A stretch of DNA of 36,516 nt from Streptomyces sp. AcH 505 (lineage in GTDB: Bacteria > Actinomycetota > Actinomycetes > Streptomycetales > Streptomycetaceae): the NCBI RefSeq assembly GCF_000818175.1, contig NZ_JTIY01000001.1:1525714-1562229 (forward strand), in the 5' to 3' direction. A program made the position numbers and the translations under genes. Under the pieces are notes generated by a model, which was not told the origin of the DNA, made no database searches, and worked only from the letters and a program-made list of their open reading frames with translations. Below, piece after piece: positions 1-7,677 of this stretch (position 1 is the stretch's first letter; every line of letters starts with the position of its first letter).

Positions 1-746
1 CCACCGCGGCCGCCACGCTCGCCACCACGGCCACCGCGGCCTGCGGGACGGTCGTTGCCGCCGCCACGTGCCGGACGGTTGCCCGCGCGCGCCGCGGCGT
101 TCTCGGCGCGCACCTCGGCGATGTTCTTGACGTCGCCCTTGTAGATCCAGACCTTCACGCCGATACGGCCGAAGGTCGTCTTGGCCTCGAAGAAGCCGTA
201 GTCCACGTTCGCGCGGAGCGTGTGCAGGGGCACACGGCCCTCGCGGTAGAACTCCGAGCGGGACATCTCGGCGCCGCCGAGGCGGCCACCGCACTGGATC
301 TTGATGCCCTTGGCGCCGGCCTTCATCGTCGACTGCATGCTCTTACGCATGGCGCGACGGAAGGAGACACGCGAGGAGAGCTGCTCGGCGACGGCCTGGG
401 CCACCAGCTGAGCGTCCACCTCGGGGTTCTTGACCTCGAGGATGTTCAGCTGGACCTGCTTGCCGGTCAGCTTCTCCAGCTCGCCGCGGATACGGTCGGC
501 CTCGGCGCCGCGGCGACCGATGACGATGCCCGGACGCGCGGTGTGGATGTCGACGCGGACGCGGTCGCGGGTGCGCTCGATCTCGACCTTCGAGATGCCG
601 GCCCGCTCCATGCCCTTCGTCATCATGCGACGAATGGCGACGTCCTCTTTGACGTAGTCCTTGTACAGCTTGTCGGCGTACCAGCGGGACTTGAAGTCCG
701 TGGTGATGCCGAGCCGGAACCCATGCGGGTTAACCTTCTGGCCCAT
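1..746 (-). CDS. rpsC: 30S ribosomal protein S3 (3' end beyond window)
   Basis: S3 binds the 3' domain of 16S rRNA and forms part of the mRNA entry site of the small subunit. The minus-strand reading starts ATG at 746 with [13 protein letters not shown], the standard S3 start. A type-II KH domain follows, with the GxxG loop G77-R-R-G80. About 248 codons are visible and the stop lies outside the window. The visible C-terminus from about residue 222 turns into a Gly/Arg-rich tail with RGG and GRGG repeats, longer than in E. coli S3 but, as I recall, usual in streptomycetes. The start overlaps the rplV stop by one base (TAATG), with GGAAGG as ribosome binding site, so the two are translationally coupled. 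It is the last visible gene of the S10 operon. Confidence 0.97.
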   Translation of the reverse strand, partial: MGQKVNPHGFRLGITTDFKSRWYADKLYKDYVKEDVAIRRMMTKGMERAGISKVEIERTRDRVRVDIHTARPGIVIGRRGAEADRIRGELEKLTGKQVQLNILEVKNPEVDAQLVAQAVAEQLSSRVSFRRAMRKSMQSTMKAGAKGIKIQCGGRLGGAEMSRSEFYREGRVPLHTLRANVDYGFFEAKTTFGRIGVKVWIYKGDVKNIAEVRAENAAARAGNRPARGGGNDRPAGRGGRGGERGGRG

Positions 747-1117
747 TACCGGGTTCCTTCCTTGCTGCTGAGGACCACGGTGATGTGGCTGGTCCGCTTA
801 CGGATCCGGTAGGCACGCCCCTGGGCGCGCGGCCGGAACCGCTTGAGGGTCGGACCCTCGTCCACGTACGCCTCGCTGATGACCAGCGTGTTGGCGTCGG
901 AGTGGTCGTAGTTGTGCGCGGCGTTGGCAATGGCGCTGTCAAGCACCTTGCCTACCGGCACGCTCGCGGCCTGCGGGGCGAAACGCAGGACCGCCTGAGC
1001 CTCCGTGGCGTCCATGCCACGGATGAGGTCCACCACGCGGCGGGCCTTCATGGGCGTGACGCGGATGTACCGCGCCTGGGCCCTGGCTTCCATGGTTGTC
1101 CCTTCGGTGTGAGTCAT
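746..1117 (-). CDS. rplV: 50S ribosomal protein L22
   Basis: L22 is a 23S rRNA binding protein whose long loop lines the peptide exit tunnel and contributes to macrolide sensitivity. The core starts [20 protein letters not shown] and ends in the basic tail [15 protein letters not shown]. Start choice is uncertain: ATG 1117 ([12 protein letters not shown]) follows GGTGG at good spacing, ATG 1093 (MEARAQ) follows GAAGGG, and an in-frame GTG lies at 1129. I prefer 1117, giving 123 residues. The stop shares a base with the rpsC start, and rpsS ends 18 bases upstream, so it belongs to the S10 operon. Confidence 0.95.
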   Translation of the reverse strand: MTHTEGTTMEARAQARYIRVTPMKARRVVDLIRGMDATEAQAVLRFAPQAASVPVGKVLDSAIANAAHNYDHSDANTLVISEAYVDEGPTLKRFRPRAQGRAYRIRKRTSHITVVLSSKEGTR

Positions 1118-1135
1118 AGTCGGTTCCACCCCGCG

Positions 1136-1417
1136 TTAGCGGCGCTTCGACTTCCGGTCGTCCTTGACGTGGCCGCGGAAGGTGCGAGTCGGCGAGAACT
1201 CACCGAGCTTGTGGCCGACCATCGACTCGGTGATGAACACCGGGACATGGATCTTGCCGTTGTGCACCGCGATCGTGTGGCCCAGCATGTCCGGGACGAT
1301 CATCGAGCGACGGGACCAGGTCTTGATGACGTTCTTGGAGCCCGCTTCGTTCTGGACAGCCACCTTCTTGATCAGGTGGTCGTCGACGAAGGGCCCCTTC
1401 TTGAGACTGCGCGGCAT
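1136..1417 (-). CDS. rpsS: 30S ribosomal protein S19
   Basis: S19 binds 16S rRNA in the head of the small subunit together with S13. The protein has 93 residues, the usual length, and starts [19 protein letters not shown]. The conserved central [19 protein letters not shown] stretch and the basic C-terminus KSKRR are present. It lies 12 bases after the rplB stop in the conserved S10 order rplB-rpsS-rplV, with a purine-rich GGAGCGGG-type signal before the ATG. Confidence 0.97.
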   Translation of the reverse strand: MPRSLKKGPFVDDHLIKKVAVQNEAGSKNVIKTWSRRSMIVPDMLGHTIAVHNGKIHVPVFITESMVGHKLGEFSPTRTFRGHVKDDRKSKRR

Positions 1418-1429
1418 CTAAACCCGCTC

Positions 1430-2266
1430 CTAGCGCTTCTTGTTCGTCTTGCGGCGGCGGACGATGTACTTGCTGCTCGCCTTCTTGGGAGAGCGAGTAC
1501 GACCTTCCTTCTGACCCCACGGGGAGACCGGGTGGCGACCACCGGAGGTCTTGCCCTCACCACCACCGTGCGGGTGGTCGACCGGGTTCATGGCGACACC
1601 GCGGACGGACGGGCGGACGCCCTTCCAGCGCATACGGCCGGCCTTGCCCCAGTTGATGTTCGACTGCTCGGCGTTGCCGACCTCACCGATCGTGGCGCGG
1701 CAGCGGACGTCGACCATGCGAACTTCACCGGACGGCATACGAAGGGTGGCCATGGAGCCCTCCTTCGCCAGCAGCTGGACCGAAGCACCCGCGGAACGGG
1801 AGATCTTCGCGCCGCCGCCGGGACGCATCTCGATGGCGTGGATCGTCGTACCCACCGGGATGTTGCGCAGGGGAAGGTTGTTGCCCGGCTTGATGTCGGC
1901 GCCTGCGCCGTTCTCAACCCGGTCGCCCTGGCTCAGCTTGGCCGGGGCGATGATGTAGCGCTTCTCGCCGTCCGCGTAGTGCAGCAGCGCGATCCGCGCG
2001 GTGCGGTTCGGGTCGTACTCGATGTGCGCGACCTTGGCCGGCACGCCGTCCTTGTCGTGACGACGGAAGTCGATCACGCGGTAGGCGCGCTTGTGGCCGC
2101 CACCTTGGTGGCGCATGGTCACACGACCGGCGTTGTTACGGCCGCCCTTGCTGTGCAGAGGGCGGACCAGCGACTTCTCCGGCGTGGACCGCGTTACCTC
2201 GACAAAGTCGGCGACGCTGGAGCCACGACGGCCCGGCGTCGTCGGCTTGTACTTGCGGATACCCAT
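1430..2266 (-). CDS. rplB: 50S ribosomal protein L2
   Basis: L2 is a primary 23S rRNA binding protein needed for subunit association and peptidyl transferase assembly. The 278-residue product starts [15 protein letters not shown]. It carries the two L2 domains: an OB-like N-terminal half and an SH3-like C-terminal half. The conserved [15 protein letters not shown] loop holds the peptidyl-transferase-proximal histidine. The tail is basic (RRRKTNKKR). GAGGACTGAGAA precedes the ATG. It sits between rplW and rpsS in the S10 operon. Confidence 0.98.
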   Translation of the reverse strand: MGIRKYKPTTPGRRGSSVADFVEVTRSTPEKSLVRPLHSKGGRNNAGRVTMRHQGGGHKRAYRVIDFRRHDKDGVPAKVAHIEYDPNRTARIALLHYADGEKRYIIAPAKLSQGDRVENGAGADIKPGNNLPLRNIPVGTTIHAIEMRPGGGAKISRSAGASVQLLAKEGSMATLRMPSGEVRMVDVRCRATIGEVGNAEQSNINWGKAGRMRWKGVRPSVRGVAMNPVDHPHGGGEGKTSGGRHPVSPWGQKEGRTRSPKKASSKYIVRRRKTNKKR

Positions 2267-2313
2267 TTCTCAGTCCTCGGAAGATCTCGGACTTCTGAAC
2301 GACTCGACCTCCG

Positions 2314-2724
2314 TCAGGAGGTCGGGCCGCCGAAGATGTCGATTCGGTCGCCCTCAGCGAGGGTCACGATGGCGCGCTTGGTGTCAGCACGCTTGCCGAA
2401 ACCGTTGCGGGTGCGCTTGCGCTTGCCCTGGCGGTTGATCGTGTTGACCCCGGTGACCTTGACCGAGAAGACCGCCTGGACGGCCTGCTTGATCTGGGTC
2501 TTGTTGGCACGCGGGTCGACGACGAACGTGTACTTGTTGTCGTCGAGCAGTGCGTAGCTCTTCTCGGAGACGACCGGCTTGACGAGAATGTCGCGCGGGT
2601 CCGAGAGGGTCTTGCTCAGCGGGGTCTCAACGGTGGGGCCGGGTTCACGACGGGCCTTGGCCTGACGGGAAGCCTTGGCGGCCTTGGCCGCCTTGGAGGC
2701 GATGCTCGGGTGACGCGTAGCCAT
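2314..2724 (-). CDS. rplW: 50S ribosomal protein L23 with extended N-terminus
   Basis: L23 lies at the mouth of the peptide exit tunnel and docks trigger factor and SRP. The canonical domain starts near residue 40 ([15 protein letters not shown]) and ends in the L23 motif [18 protein letters not shown]. About 40 basic, alanine-rich residues precede it ([19 protein letters not shown]...). I recall similar extensions in streptomycete L23, so this is probably real rather than a wrong start. The ATG overlaps the rplD stop as TGATG, which fixes the start and implies translational coupling. Confidence 0.95.
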   Translation of the reverse strand: MATRHPSIASKAAKAAKASRQAKARREPGPTVETPLSKTLSDPRDILVKPVVSEKSYALLDDNKYTFVVDPRANKTQIKQAVQAVFSVKVTGVNTINRQGKRKRTRNGFGKRADTKRAIVTLAEGDRIDIFGGPTS

Positions 2725-3383
2725 CAGGCTTCGCTCCCTTCGGTCTCAGCAGCCTGTGAAGCCGGCGCGCCGGACACGAAAGACTCGAATGCGGCCTTGG
2801 TGAAGACCACGTCGTCGGAGACGAGCACGTCGTACGTGTTCAGCTGGCCCGGCGCCAGGATGTGCACCTGGGGCAGGTTGCGAGCGGACAGCCACGCGGC
2901 CTCGTCGGCCCGCTCGGCGACCAGGAGCACGTTCTTGCGCTCGCTGACCTTGCCCAGCAGGGACTTGGCAGCCTTGGTGGACGCCGCACCCTCGACCACG
3001 TCGGAGACGACGTGGATACGGGAGTGACGGGCCCGGTCGGTGAGGGCACCGCGCAGTGCGGCGACCTTCATCTTCTTCGGGGTGCGCTGCGAGTAGTCAC
3101 GCGGCACGGGACCGTGGACGACGCCACCGCCCGCGAACTGCGGGGCGCGGGTCGAACCCTGACGGGCGCGGCCTGTGCCCTTCTGGCGGTACGGCTTCTT
3201 GCCACCGCCGCGGACTTCGCCACGCGTCTTGGTCTTGTGCGTGCCCTGACGGGCAGCGGCCAGCTGAGCGACGACGACCTGGTGGATCAGCGGAATGCTG
3301 ACCTTGGCGTCGAAGATCTCCGCGGGGAGTTCGACGGTCCCGGCCTTGTCGCCCGCCGGCGAGAGGATGTCAACGGTGCTCAT
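2724..3383 (-). CDS. rplD: 50S ribosomal protein L4
   Basis: L4 binds 23S rRNA domain I and its loop reaches the exit tunnel. In E. coli it also represses its own operon; nothing here shows whether that happens in this organism. The 219-residue product has the central basic loop with [20 protein letters not shown] and GTGGVVHGP-like residues ([15 protein letters not shown]), typical of L4. Both ends overlap neighbours as TGATG (rplC stop/start and rplD stop/rplW start). Confidence 0.97.
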   Translation of the reverse strand: MSTVDILSPAGDKAGTVELPAEIFDAKVSIPLIHQVVVAQLAAARQGTHKTKTRGEVRGGGKKPYRQKGTGRARQGSTRAPQFAGGGVVHGPVPRDYSQRTPKKMKVAALRGALTDRARHSRIHVVSDVVEGAASTKAAKSLLGKVSERKNVLLVAERADEAAWLSARNLPQVHILAPGQLNTYDVLVSDDVVFTKAAFESFVSGAPASQAAETEGSEA

Positions 3384-4033
3384 CAGTTACCGGCCCCCTT
3401 GGCAGCGGTACGGACCAGGACGAGGCCGCCGTTCGGACCAGGAACCGCTCCCTTGATCAGGAGCAGGCCCTTCTCCGCGTCAACGGCGTGAACGGTCAGG
3501 TTCTGTGTGGTCACGCGCTCGTTGCCCATCCGGCCGGCCATGCGCATGCCCTTGAACACACGGCCAGGGGTGGCGCAGCCACCGATGGAACCGGGCGAGC
3601 GGTGCTTGCGCTGGACGCCGTGACCGGCGCCGAGGCCGTGGAAGTTGTGACGCTTCATGACACCGGCGAAGCCCTTGCCCTTGCTCTTGCCCGTGACGTC
3701 TACCTTGACGCCGGACTCGAACACCTCGGCAGTGACCTCCTGGCCGAGCGTGTACTCGGACGCGTCGGAGGTGCGGAGCTCCACCAGGTGGCGGCGCGGG
3801 GTCACGTCGGCCTTGGCGAAGTGGCCCTTGAGGGGCTTGTTCACCTTGCGAGGGTCGATCTCGCCGAAGGCGATCTGGACCGACTCGTAGCCGTCGGAGT
3901 CATTCGTACGGACCTGGGTAACGACGCAGGGTCCGGCCTTGACCACGGTCACCGGGACGACACGGTTGTTCTCGTCCCAGACCTGGGTCATGCCGAGCTT
4001 CTCGCCCAGGACGCCCTTGATCTGCTTTGCCAT
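3383..4033 (-). CDS. rplC: 50S ribosomal protein L3
   Basis: L3 is an early assembly protein next to the peptidyl transferase centre. The 216 residues start [20 protein letters not shown]. They contain the L3 signature in the central loop ([33 protein letters not shown] region, positions about 125-158). The methylated glutamine position of E. coli L3 falls in this loop. It follows rpsJ by 14 bases and overlaps rplD by one base. Confidence 0.98.
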   Translation of the reverse strand: MAKQIKGVLGEKLGMTQVWDENNRVVPVTVVKAGPCVVTQVRTNDSDGYESVQIAFGEIDPRKVNKPLKGHFAKADVTPRRHLVELRTSDASEYTLGQEVTAEVFESGVKVDVTGKSKGKGFAGVMKRHNFHGLGAGHGVQRKHRSPGSIGGCATPGRVFKGMRMAGRMGNERVTTQNLTVHAVDAEKGLLLIKGAVPGPNGGLVLVRTAAKGAGN

Positions 4034-4047
4034 CTCTTCCGCGCCTC

Positions 4048-4356
4048 TCAGAGCTTGATCTCGATGTCGACGCCGGCCGGAAGGTCCAGGCGCATCAACG
4101 AGTCAACGGTCTTGGGCGTCGGGTCGAGAATGTCGATCAGGCGCTTGTGCGTGCGCATCTCGAAGTGCTCGCGCGAGTCCTTGTACTTGTGCGGCGACTT
4201 GATGACGCAGTACACGTTCTTCTCAGTGGGCAGCGGCACCGGGCCTGCGACCGACGCGCCAGTGCGCGTCACGGTCTCGACGATCTTCTTCGCGGAAGAG
4301 TCGATGACCTCGTGGTCGTAAGCCTTGAGCCGGATGCGGATCTTCTGTCCCGCCAT
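4048..4356 (-). CDS. rpsJ: 30S ribosomal protein S10 (NusE)
   Basis: S10 is a small-subunit head protein and, as NusE, a partner of NusB and NusG in antitermination and transcription-translation coupling. The 102 residues start [19 protein letters not shown]. They include the conserved [14 protein letters not shown] segment. It is the first gene of the S10 operon, with about 500 bases of gene-free sequence upstream. The signal before the ATG is a weak AGGATTACGAAGCAGCC, so translation may depend on leader structure. Confidence 0.98.
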   Translation of the reverse strand: MAGQKIRIRLKAYDHEVIDSSAKKIVETVTRTGASVAGPVPLPTEKNVYCVIKSPHKYKDSREHFEMRTHKRLIDILDPTPKTVDSLMRLDLPAGVDIEIKL

Positions 4357-4418
4357 GGCTGCTTCGTAATCCTGTCTCTCGTAACGCTCTGGTACCCGGT
4401 GGGCCTACTGCGTCTGCT

Positions 4419-4443
4419 CCGACCCCCGTGGTCGGGCGTGTCG
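4419..4443 (-). promoter_or_regulatory. r-protein leader hairpin element, copy 1 (upstream of rpsJ)
   Basis: On the transcribed strand the element runs CGACACGCC then CGACC, five loop bases, GGTCGG. It forms a perfect 6-bp stem CCGACC/GGTCGG with a 5-nt loop, 62 bases before the rpsJ start. A copy with only three differences in 25 positions lies 49 bases before the rpsL start at 14370-14394. Two of the three changes are in the loop and the third is in the 5' flank, so the stem is intact in both. A shared control element for the two r-protein operons is an inference. Confidence 0.5.
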
Positions 4444-4776
4444 CATCCCCTCCAACAAGAACTCCCGAAGGATTTCCCTACCAAGGGGGTGCGGACCGCG
4501 AGGCCGCGAGCCGGGGGCAGACCACCCGCCGGGTGCCTGGCCGGCACCACACTGACACTTCCCGGAAGATTCCCGTACGTCCGTCCCATTGCTGCCCCGG
4601 AAGGCAGTTAGGACGACGAGTACTGTGGGACTCGCTTCCGGTCCTCCCGGCGGGAGGCGTGCAGCATTGGCGCTCAACCGAGCAACTGGAACAGTGTGCC
4701 ATAGGGGCCGTGGCCCTGGCCAATCGCGGCCGGAAAGAGTACCCCACGGGGGCAGATACGAATCCTCGTGCCCCTT

Positions 4777-4814
4777 CGAGGCGTTTCCCCGGCCCTCCTC
4801 CGAGGCGTTTCCCC
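4777..4814. repeat. 14-bp direct repeat
   Basis: CGAGGCGTTTCCCC occurs twice, at 4777-4790 and 4801-4814, with a 24-bp period, in the gene-free stretch between rpsJ and the DUF1304 gene. I see no further copies next to it. Confidence 0.7.
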
Positions 4815-4831
4815 CGTGCCCCTCGGGGCGG

Positions 4832-4846
4832 GCGGGCTCGGCCCGC
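4832..4846 (-). terminator. candidate terminator hairpin after the DUF1304 gene
   Basis: GCGGGC-TCG-GCCCGC forms a 6-bp stem 10 bases after the stop at 4856. A second small GC hairpin (GCCCC/GGGGC) follows at 4818-4829. There is no T-run, which is common in streptomycetes. Without a stronger signal this remains a weak call. Confidence 0.35.
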
Positions 4847-4855
4847 GACGCCGGC

Positions 4856-5218
4856 TCAGCCCGCGACGAGGACGGCGGCGAGCGCCACGGCACCGGGCAG
4901 CGCCTGCGCGAGCAGGATCCGCCGGTTCGCCGTGAGCCCCCCGTACACCCCGGCGACGACCACGCAGCAGAGGAAGAAGACCCGCACGCGGTACCCGGTC
5001 GGGTCGTCGGCGACGAGGCCCCAGACGAGTCCCGCCGCCAGGAAGCCGTTGTAGAGACCCTGGTTGGCGGCGAGCGGCGCGGTCGCCCGCGCCATCTCGG
5101 CGTCGAAGCCGGAGAGGCCGCGGCCCGGACCGCGCTCCCAGAGGAACATCTCCATGATCATGATGTAGAGATGGAGCACGGCGACCAGACCCACCAGCAC
5201 ACCGGCGGCGACATCCAC
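4856..5218 (-). CDS. DUF1304 family small membrane protein
   Basis: A 120-residue hydrophobic protein with about four membrane-spanning segments. It has the DUF1304 hallmarks: LHLYIMIMEMFLWERG in the first helix and loop, and ANQGLYNGFLAAGLVWGL in the middle. The biochemical function of the family is unknown. I choose GTG 5218 (VDVAAGVLVG), which follows GAGGGG at 8 bases and gives the family's usual length; a TTG at 5242 would add eight residues without a good ribosome binding site. The sigma gene ends 53 bases upstream on the same strand with no terminator between, so the two are probably co-transcribed. Confidence 0.8.
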   Translation of the reverse strand: MDVAAGVLVGLVAVLHLYIMIMEMFLWERGPGRGLSGFDAEMARATAPLAANQGLYNGFLAAGLVWGLVADDPTGYRVRVFFLCCVVVAGVYGGLTANRRILLAQALPGAVALAAVLVAG

Positions 5219-5271
5219 GGCTCGAACCCCTCTTCGGATCAACAGGTCCGCAGAGAGTAGCGGGCGGCCGG

Positions 5272-6150
5272 TCAGCCGAGGACGGCGAGGTCGAGTTCGC
5301 GCAGTCGCGCGGGGTCCGCGATCACGTCGTACGCGGCGATCCTGTCCCCCTCGACCGTGAAGGTGAGCGCGAACAGCAGCCGGCCGCCGGGCGCCACGAC
5401 GGCTCCTACCGCGCCGTCGACCAGGGCCAGTTCGGCGAGCTTCGACCGGTCAGCGAGGACGACCGTCCCCTCGGCGACCTCACGTGCGCCGCGCGCCACC
5501 GGCGATCCGCCCGGCGGTACGGCGACGAGGTCGGCGGTGCGCACCACGTCGGGGGCGAGCACGGCGAGGACGGCGGGGAGGTCACCGGCGCGAGCCGCCG
5601 TCAGGAACGCCGAGATGACCTGGCGGTGCCGGGCCAGCTCGGCGGGCGGGGCGGCGGGGACGCCCCGGACCTTGTGCCGGGCCCGGCTGGCAAGCTTCTT
5701 CGTGGCGACCGGGGTGCGTTCCACGATGGGGGCGATCTGGTCGAACGGCACGGCGAACATGTCGTGCAGCACGAAAGCGACCCGCTCGGCCGGCGCGAGG
5801 GTGCCGAGCACCACGAGCAGCGCACGGCTCACCGAGTCGGCCAGCAGCGCCTCGTCCTCCGGCCGGCCCGCCGGGGCCGGGTCGGGGACCTCGTCGAGCG
5901 GCTGCCCGGTCACGTACTCGGGGCGGGCCCTGCGGGAGCGCAGGACGTCGAGGCAGATCCGGGTGACCACCGTGCGCAGCCAGCCGGGCAGGTTGTCCAG
6001 CTCGCCGGCGTCGACCCGGCCCAGCCGCAGCCACGTCTCCTGCACGGCGTCGTCGGCCTCGGTCACGGAGCCGAGCATCCGGTAGGCGACGGCGCGCAGC
6101 TTGCCGCGCTCCGCCTCGAAGAGTTCCGCCAGTTCGTCGCGCTCGTCCAT
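5272..6150 (-). CDS. ECF sigma factor with C-terminal NTF2/SnoaL-like domain (SigJ/ECF41-like)
   Basis: A 292-residue extracytoplasmic-function sigma factor. Sigma region 2 spans about residues 7-75 (AYRMLGSVTEADDAVQETWLRL binds the -10), and region 4 about 110-162 (VPFDQIAPIVERTPVATKKLASRARHKV binds the -35). Residues 172-292 form an NTF2/SnoaL-like domain ending in ADPARLRELDLAVL. In the ECF41 group this fused domain replaces a separate anti-sigma factor and tunes activity. The ECF41 linker motif WLPEP is not present; the equivalent segment reads YVTGQPLDEVPDP, so subgroup membership is uncertain. The start at ATG 6150 follows AAAGGTG. An ECF41-like promoter lies just upstream, and an azoreductase gene is divergent. 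ECF41 sigmas usually sit beside a carboxymuconolactone decarboxylase, oxidoreductase or epimerase gene; an azoreductase is an unusual partner. Confidence 0.88.
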   Translation of the reverse strand: MDERDELAELFEAERGKLRAVAYRMLGSVTEADDAVQETWLRLGRVDAGELDNLPGWLRTVVTRICLDVLRSRRARPEYVTGQPLDEVPDPAPAGRPEDEALLADSVSRALLVVLGTLAPAERVAFVLHDMFAVPFDQIAPIVERTPVATKKLASRARHKVRGVPAAPPAELARHRQVISAFLTAARAGDLPAVLAVLAPDVVRTADLVAVPPGGSPVARGAREVAEGTVVLADRSKLAELALVDGAVGAVVAPGGRLLFALTFTVEGDRIAAYDVIADPARLRELDLAVLG

Positions 6151-6151
6151 C

Positions 6152-6178
6152 GGTCACCTTTGTTCGTCCTGCTCCGTC
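6152..6178 (+). promoter_or_regulatory. candidate ECF41-type promoter for the azoreductase gene
   Basis: Plus strand: GGTCACC at 6152-6158, 16 spacer bases, CGTC at 6175-6178. The ECF41 consensus I recall is TGTCACA-N16-CGTC. Five of seven -35 bases and all -10 bases match at exact spacing. Transcription would start about 40 bases before the azoreductase ATG at 6227. The -35 element overlaps the ribosome binding region of the divergent sigma gene. Confidence 0.55.
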
Positions 6179-6187
6179 ACTCCCCCT

Positions 6188-6214
6188 GACGAACGCGAGA
6201 CAACCGAAGTGACA
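6188..6214 (-). promoter_or_regulatory. candidate ECF41-type autoregulatory promoter for the sigma gene
   Basis: Minus strand: TGTCACT at 6214-6208, 16 spacer bases, CGTC at 6191-6188. Six of seven -35 bases and all -10 bases match the remembered ECF41 consensus. It reads toward the sigma start at 6150, leaving a leader of about 30 bases. Together with the plus-strand copy it makes a divergent, self-consistent pair. Confidence 0.6.
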
Positions 6215-6226
6215 GGAGATCCCCCG

Positions 6227-6916
6227 ATGCCGTCCTTGCCATCCTTGCTGCACCTGGATTCCAGCGCCAACCGCTCCGGCGAGTCGGTCAGCCGGCAGCT
6301 GACCGCCCGGTTCGCCGACACCTGGCGGGCCGCGCACGGCCCGGCGGCCGGCTACCGCTACCGCGACCTGGCGGCCGACCCCGTACCGCCGCTCGACACC
6401 GCGTACTGCGTGCTCGGGCGGCGGCTGGAGCGCGAAGGCCTCGTCCCGCCGCAGGAGGTGGACGCACTGCTCGGGACCCCGGCCGAGAAGGAGACCTGGG
6501 AGCTGACCCACCCGCTGATCACGGAGCTGCTGACGGCGGACACGGTGGTGATCGGCGCCCCGATGTACAACTACGCGGTGTCCGCGTCGCTGAAGGCGTG
6601 GATCGACCGGATCACCTTCCCCGGCGCCTTCACCGACCCGGCCACCGGCGGGAGCGCGCTGCGCGGCACGAAGGTGGTGGTGCTGGGCGCGCGGGGCGGC
6701 GCTTACGGCCCCGGCACACCGCGCGAGGGCTGGGACTTCCAGACGCCGTACCTGCGGAAGTACTTCGCGGGCCTCGGCGTACGGGACGAGAACCTGCGCT
6801 TCGTCACGGCCGAACTGACCGTGGCACCGGCCCTCCCGGCGCTGGCCGAGTTCCGCCCGCTGGCGACGGAGTCACTGGCGGCGGCCCGGGCGGAAACCAC
6901 GGCCCTGGCGCACTGA
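6227..6916 (+). CDS. FMN-dependent NAD(P)H azoreductase / quinone reductase (AzoR family)
   Basis: A 229-residue flavodoxin-fold oxidoreductase of the AzoR/AcpD family. These enzymes use NAD(P)H and FMN to reduce quinones and azo compounds, limiting redox cycling. Visible features are the phosphate-binding start LLHLDSSANRSGES (residues 7-20), the FMN-contact motif PMYNYAVSASLKAWID (112-127) and LGARGGAYG (153-161). The ATG at 6227 has AGGAG at good spacing; an upstream in-frame ATG would run into the divergent sigma gene. It is divergent from the ECF sigma gene and shares its promoter type, so it is the likely regulon member. It converges on the next gene with only 8 bases between stops. Confidence 0.87.
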   Translation: MPSLPSLLHLDSSANRSGESVSRQLTARFADTWRAAHGPAAGYRYRDLAADPVPPLDTAYCVLGRRLEREGLVPPQEVDALLGTPAEKETWELTHPLITELLTADTVVIGAPMYNYAVSASLKAWIDRITFPGAFTDPATGGSALRGTKVVVLGARGGAYGPGTPREGWDFQTPYLRKYFAGLGVRDENLRFVTAELTVAPALPALAEFRPLATESLAAARAETTALAH

Positions 6917-6924
6917 CAGCGGAG

Positions 6925-7551
6925 CTACCCCAGGGCCTCGCGGGCGGCGTCCAGATTCTTGGCGAACTCACGGCCGTACGCCTGCGCCATCTCGACCCGG
7001 TAGTAGGGACCGCCGTTGTAGCGGGTGGCGAGCTCCTGCATCTGCTCACGGGTCAGCCGCTCGGCCGGCACGTCGGCGCAGTCGCTCTCCGTCTTGACGT
7101 GCGCCAGGTACTGGGCGGCGATGAAGATGTTCTGCCGCGGCTCCCTGACAGCCTCCACCACGACATCCCGCTGCGCCCCGGCCAACGACTCGGGGTCGTA
7201 CCCCAACACCTCGGCGGCCCGCCGGACTTGAACGGCCAGCGGCCCCATGGACGTCTTGTCGGGATCTTCGAGCCCGGGGACGACCGACCGCACCTCGTAC
7301 GCCACGTCGTCGACGATGCGCGGATTGCCACCGATCTCCTGCCAGGCGATCCCGGCCAGCAACTCGGCGGGCAGGGCGCAGTGTTGGGCGGCGGCCCGGA
7401 TGATCTCGCGATTGGCGGAGATATAAGCCCGCCGGTCGTCCTCGGACCCGGAGGGCAACCAGTACCCGTTCCCCTGCCCTTCGGGCAGCTCGGCCAGCCG
7501 AGCCCGAATCCGCTGAAGCGCCTCGGAGACCACGACGTCCTCGATAGCCAT
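6925..7551 (-). CDS. lysozyme/transglycosylase-fold-like protein, no signal peptide
   Basis: A 208-residue protein with an order of motifs like the SLT/lysozyme fold. AGIAWQEIGG (67-75, E72 in the catalytic-Glu position) is followed by TSMGPLAVQV (100-109, like the S-x-G-x-x-Q motif), NIFIAAQYLA (141-150) and ATRYNGGPYY (175-184, like AYNAGP). Typical lytic transglycosylases act outside the membrane, but the N-terminus MAIEDVVVSEALQRIRARL is a charged helix with no signal peptide. It could be a phage-derived or cytoplasmic relative. Start ATG 7551 follows GGAGG. It diverges from the Uma2 gene across 126 bases. Family assignment is by motif only. Confidence 0.6.
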   Translation of the reverse strand: MAIEDVVVSEALQRIRARLAELPEGQGNGYWLPSGSEDDRRAYISANREIIRAAAQHCALPAELLAGIAWQEIGGNPRIVDDVAYEVRSVVPGLEDPDKTSMGPLAVQVRRAAEVLGYDPESLAGAQRDVVVEAVREPRQNIFIAAQYLAHVKTESDCADVPAERLTREQMQELATRYNGGPYYRVEMAQAYGREFAKNLDAAREALG

Positions 7552-7677
7552 GACCGACTTCCTCCCACCGCCACCAACATCGAGCGCCCAGCTTCCCACG
7601 AGCGCCGTAGCTCCCTGGCCGTGGATAGCATGAGAGCAGCAGTCCGGCGGAGCCGCAGACCCAGTGAGGAGCGAGCC

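Larger units (their letters stand above)
4357..4855 (-). promoter_or_regulatory. S10 operon leader and upstream region
   Basis: About 500 bases without a gene between rpsJ and the DUF1304 gene. It should hold the S10 promoter and 5' leader. I could not pick one convincing -35/-10 pair: TACTCT and TACCAG boxes occur on the minus strand without good -35 partners. Visible structure includes the 25-bp hairpin element at 4419-4443, which also occurs upstream of rpsL, and a 14-bp direct repeat at 4777-4790 and 4801-4814. GC-rich hairpins near 4818-4846 could end the DUF1304 transcript. Confidence 0.5.

Noticed and set aside
785..2557. A 590-codon plus-strand frame opposite rplV, rpsS, rplB and rplW
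   Set aside because: It crosses four certain genes on the other strand, has no recognisable domain and no ribosome binding site. Codon-bias shadow.
4405..4893. A 162-codon minus-strand frame upstream of rpsJ
   Set aside because: It overlaps the DUF1304 gene end, hairpins and direct repeats. Its translation is low-complexity with no motif.
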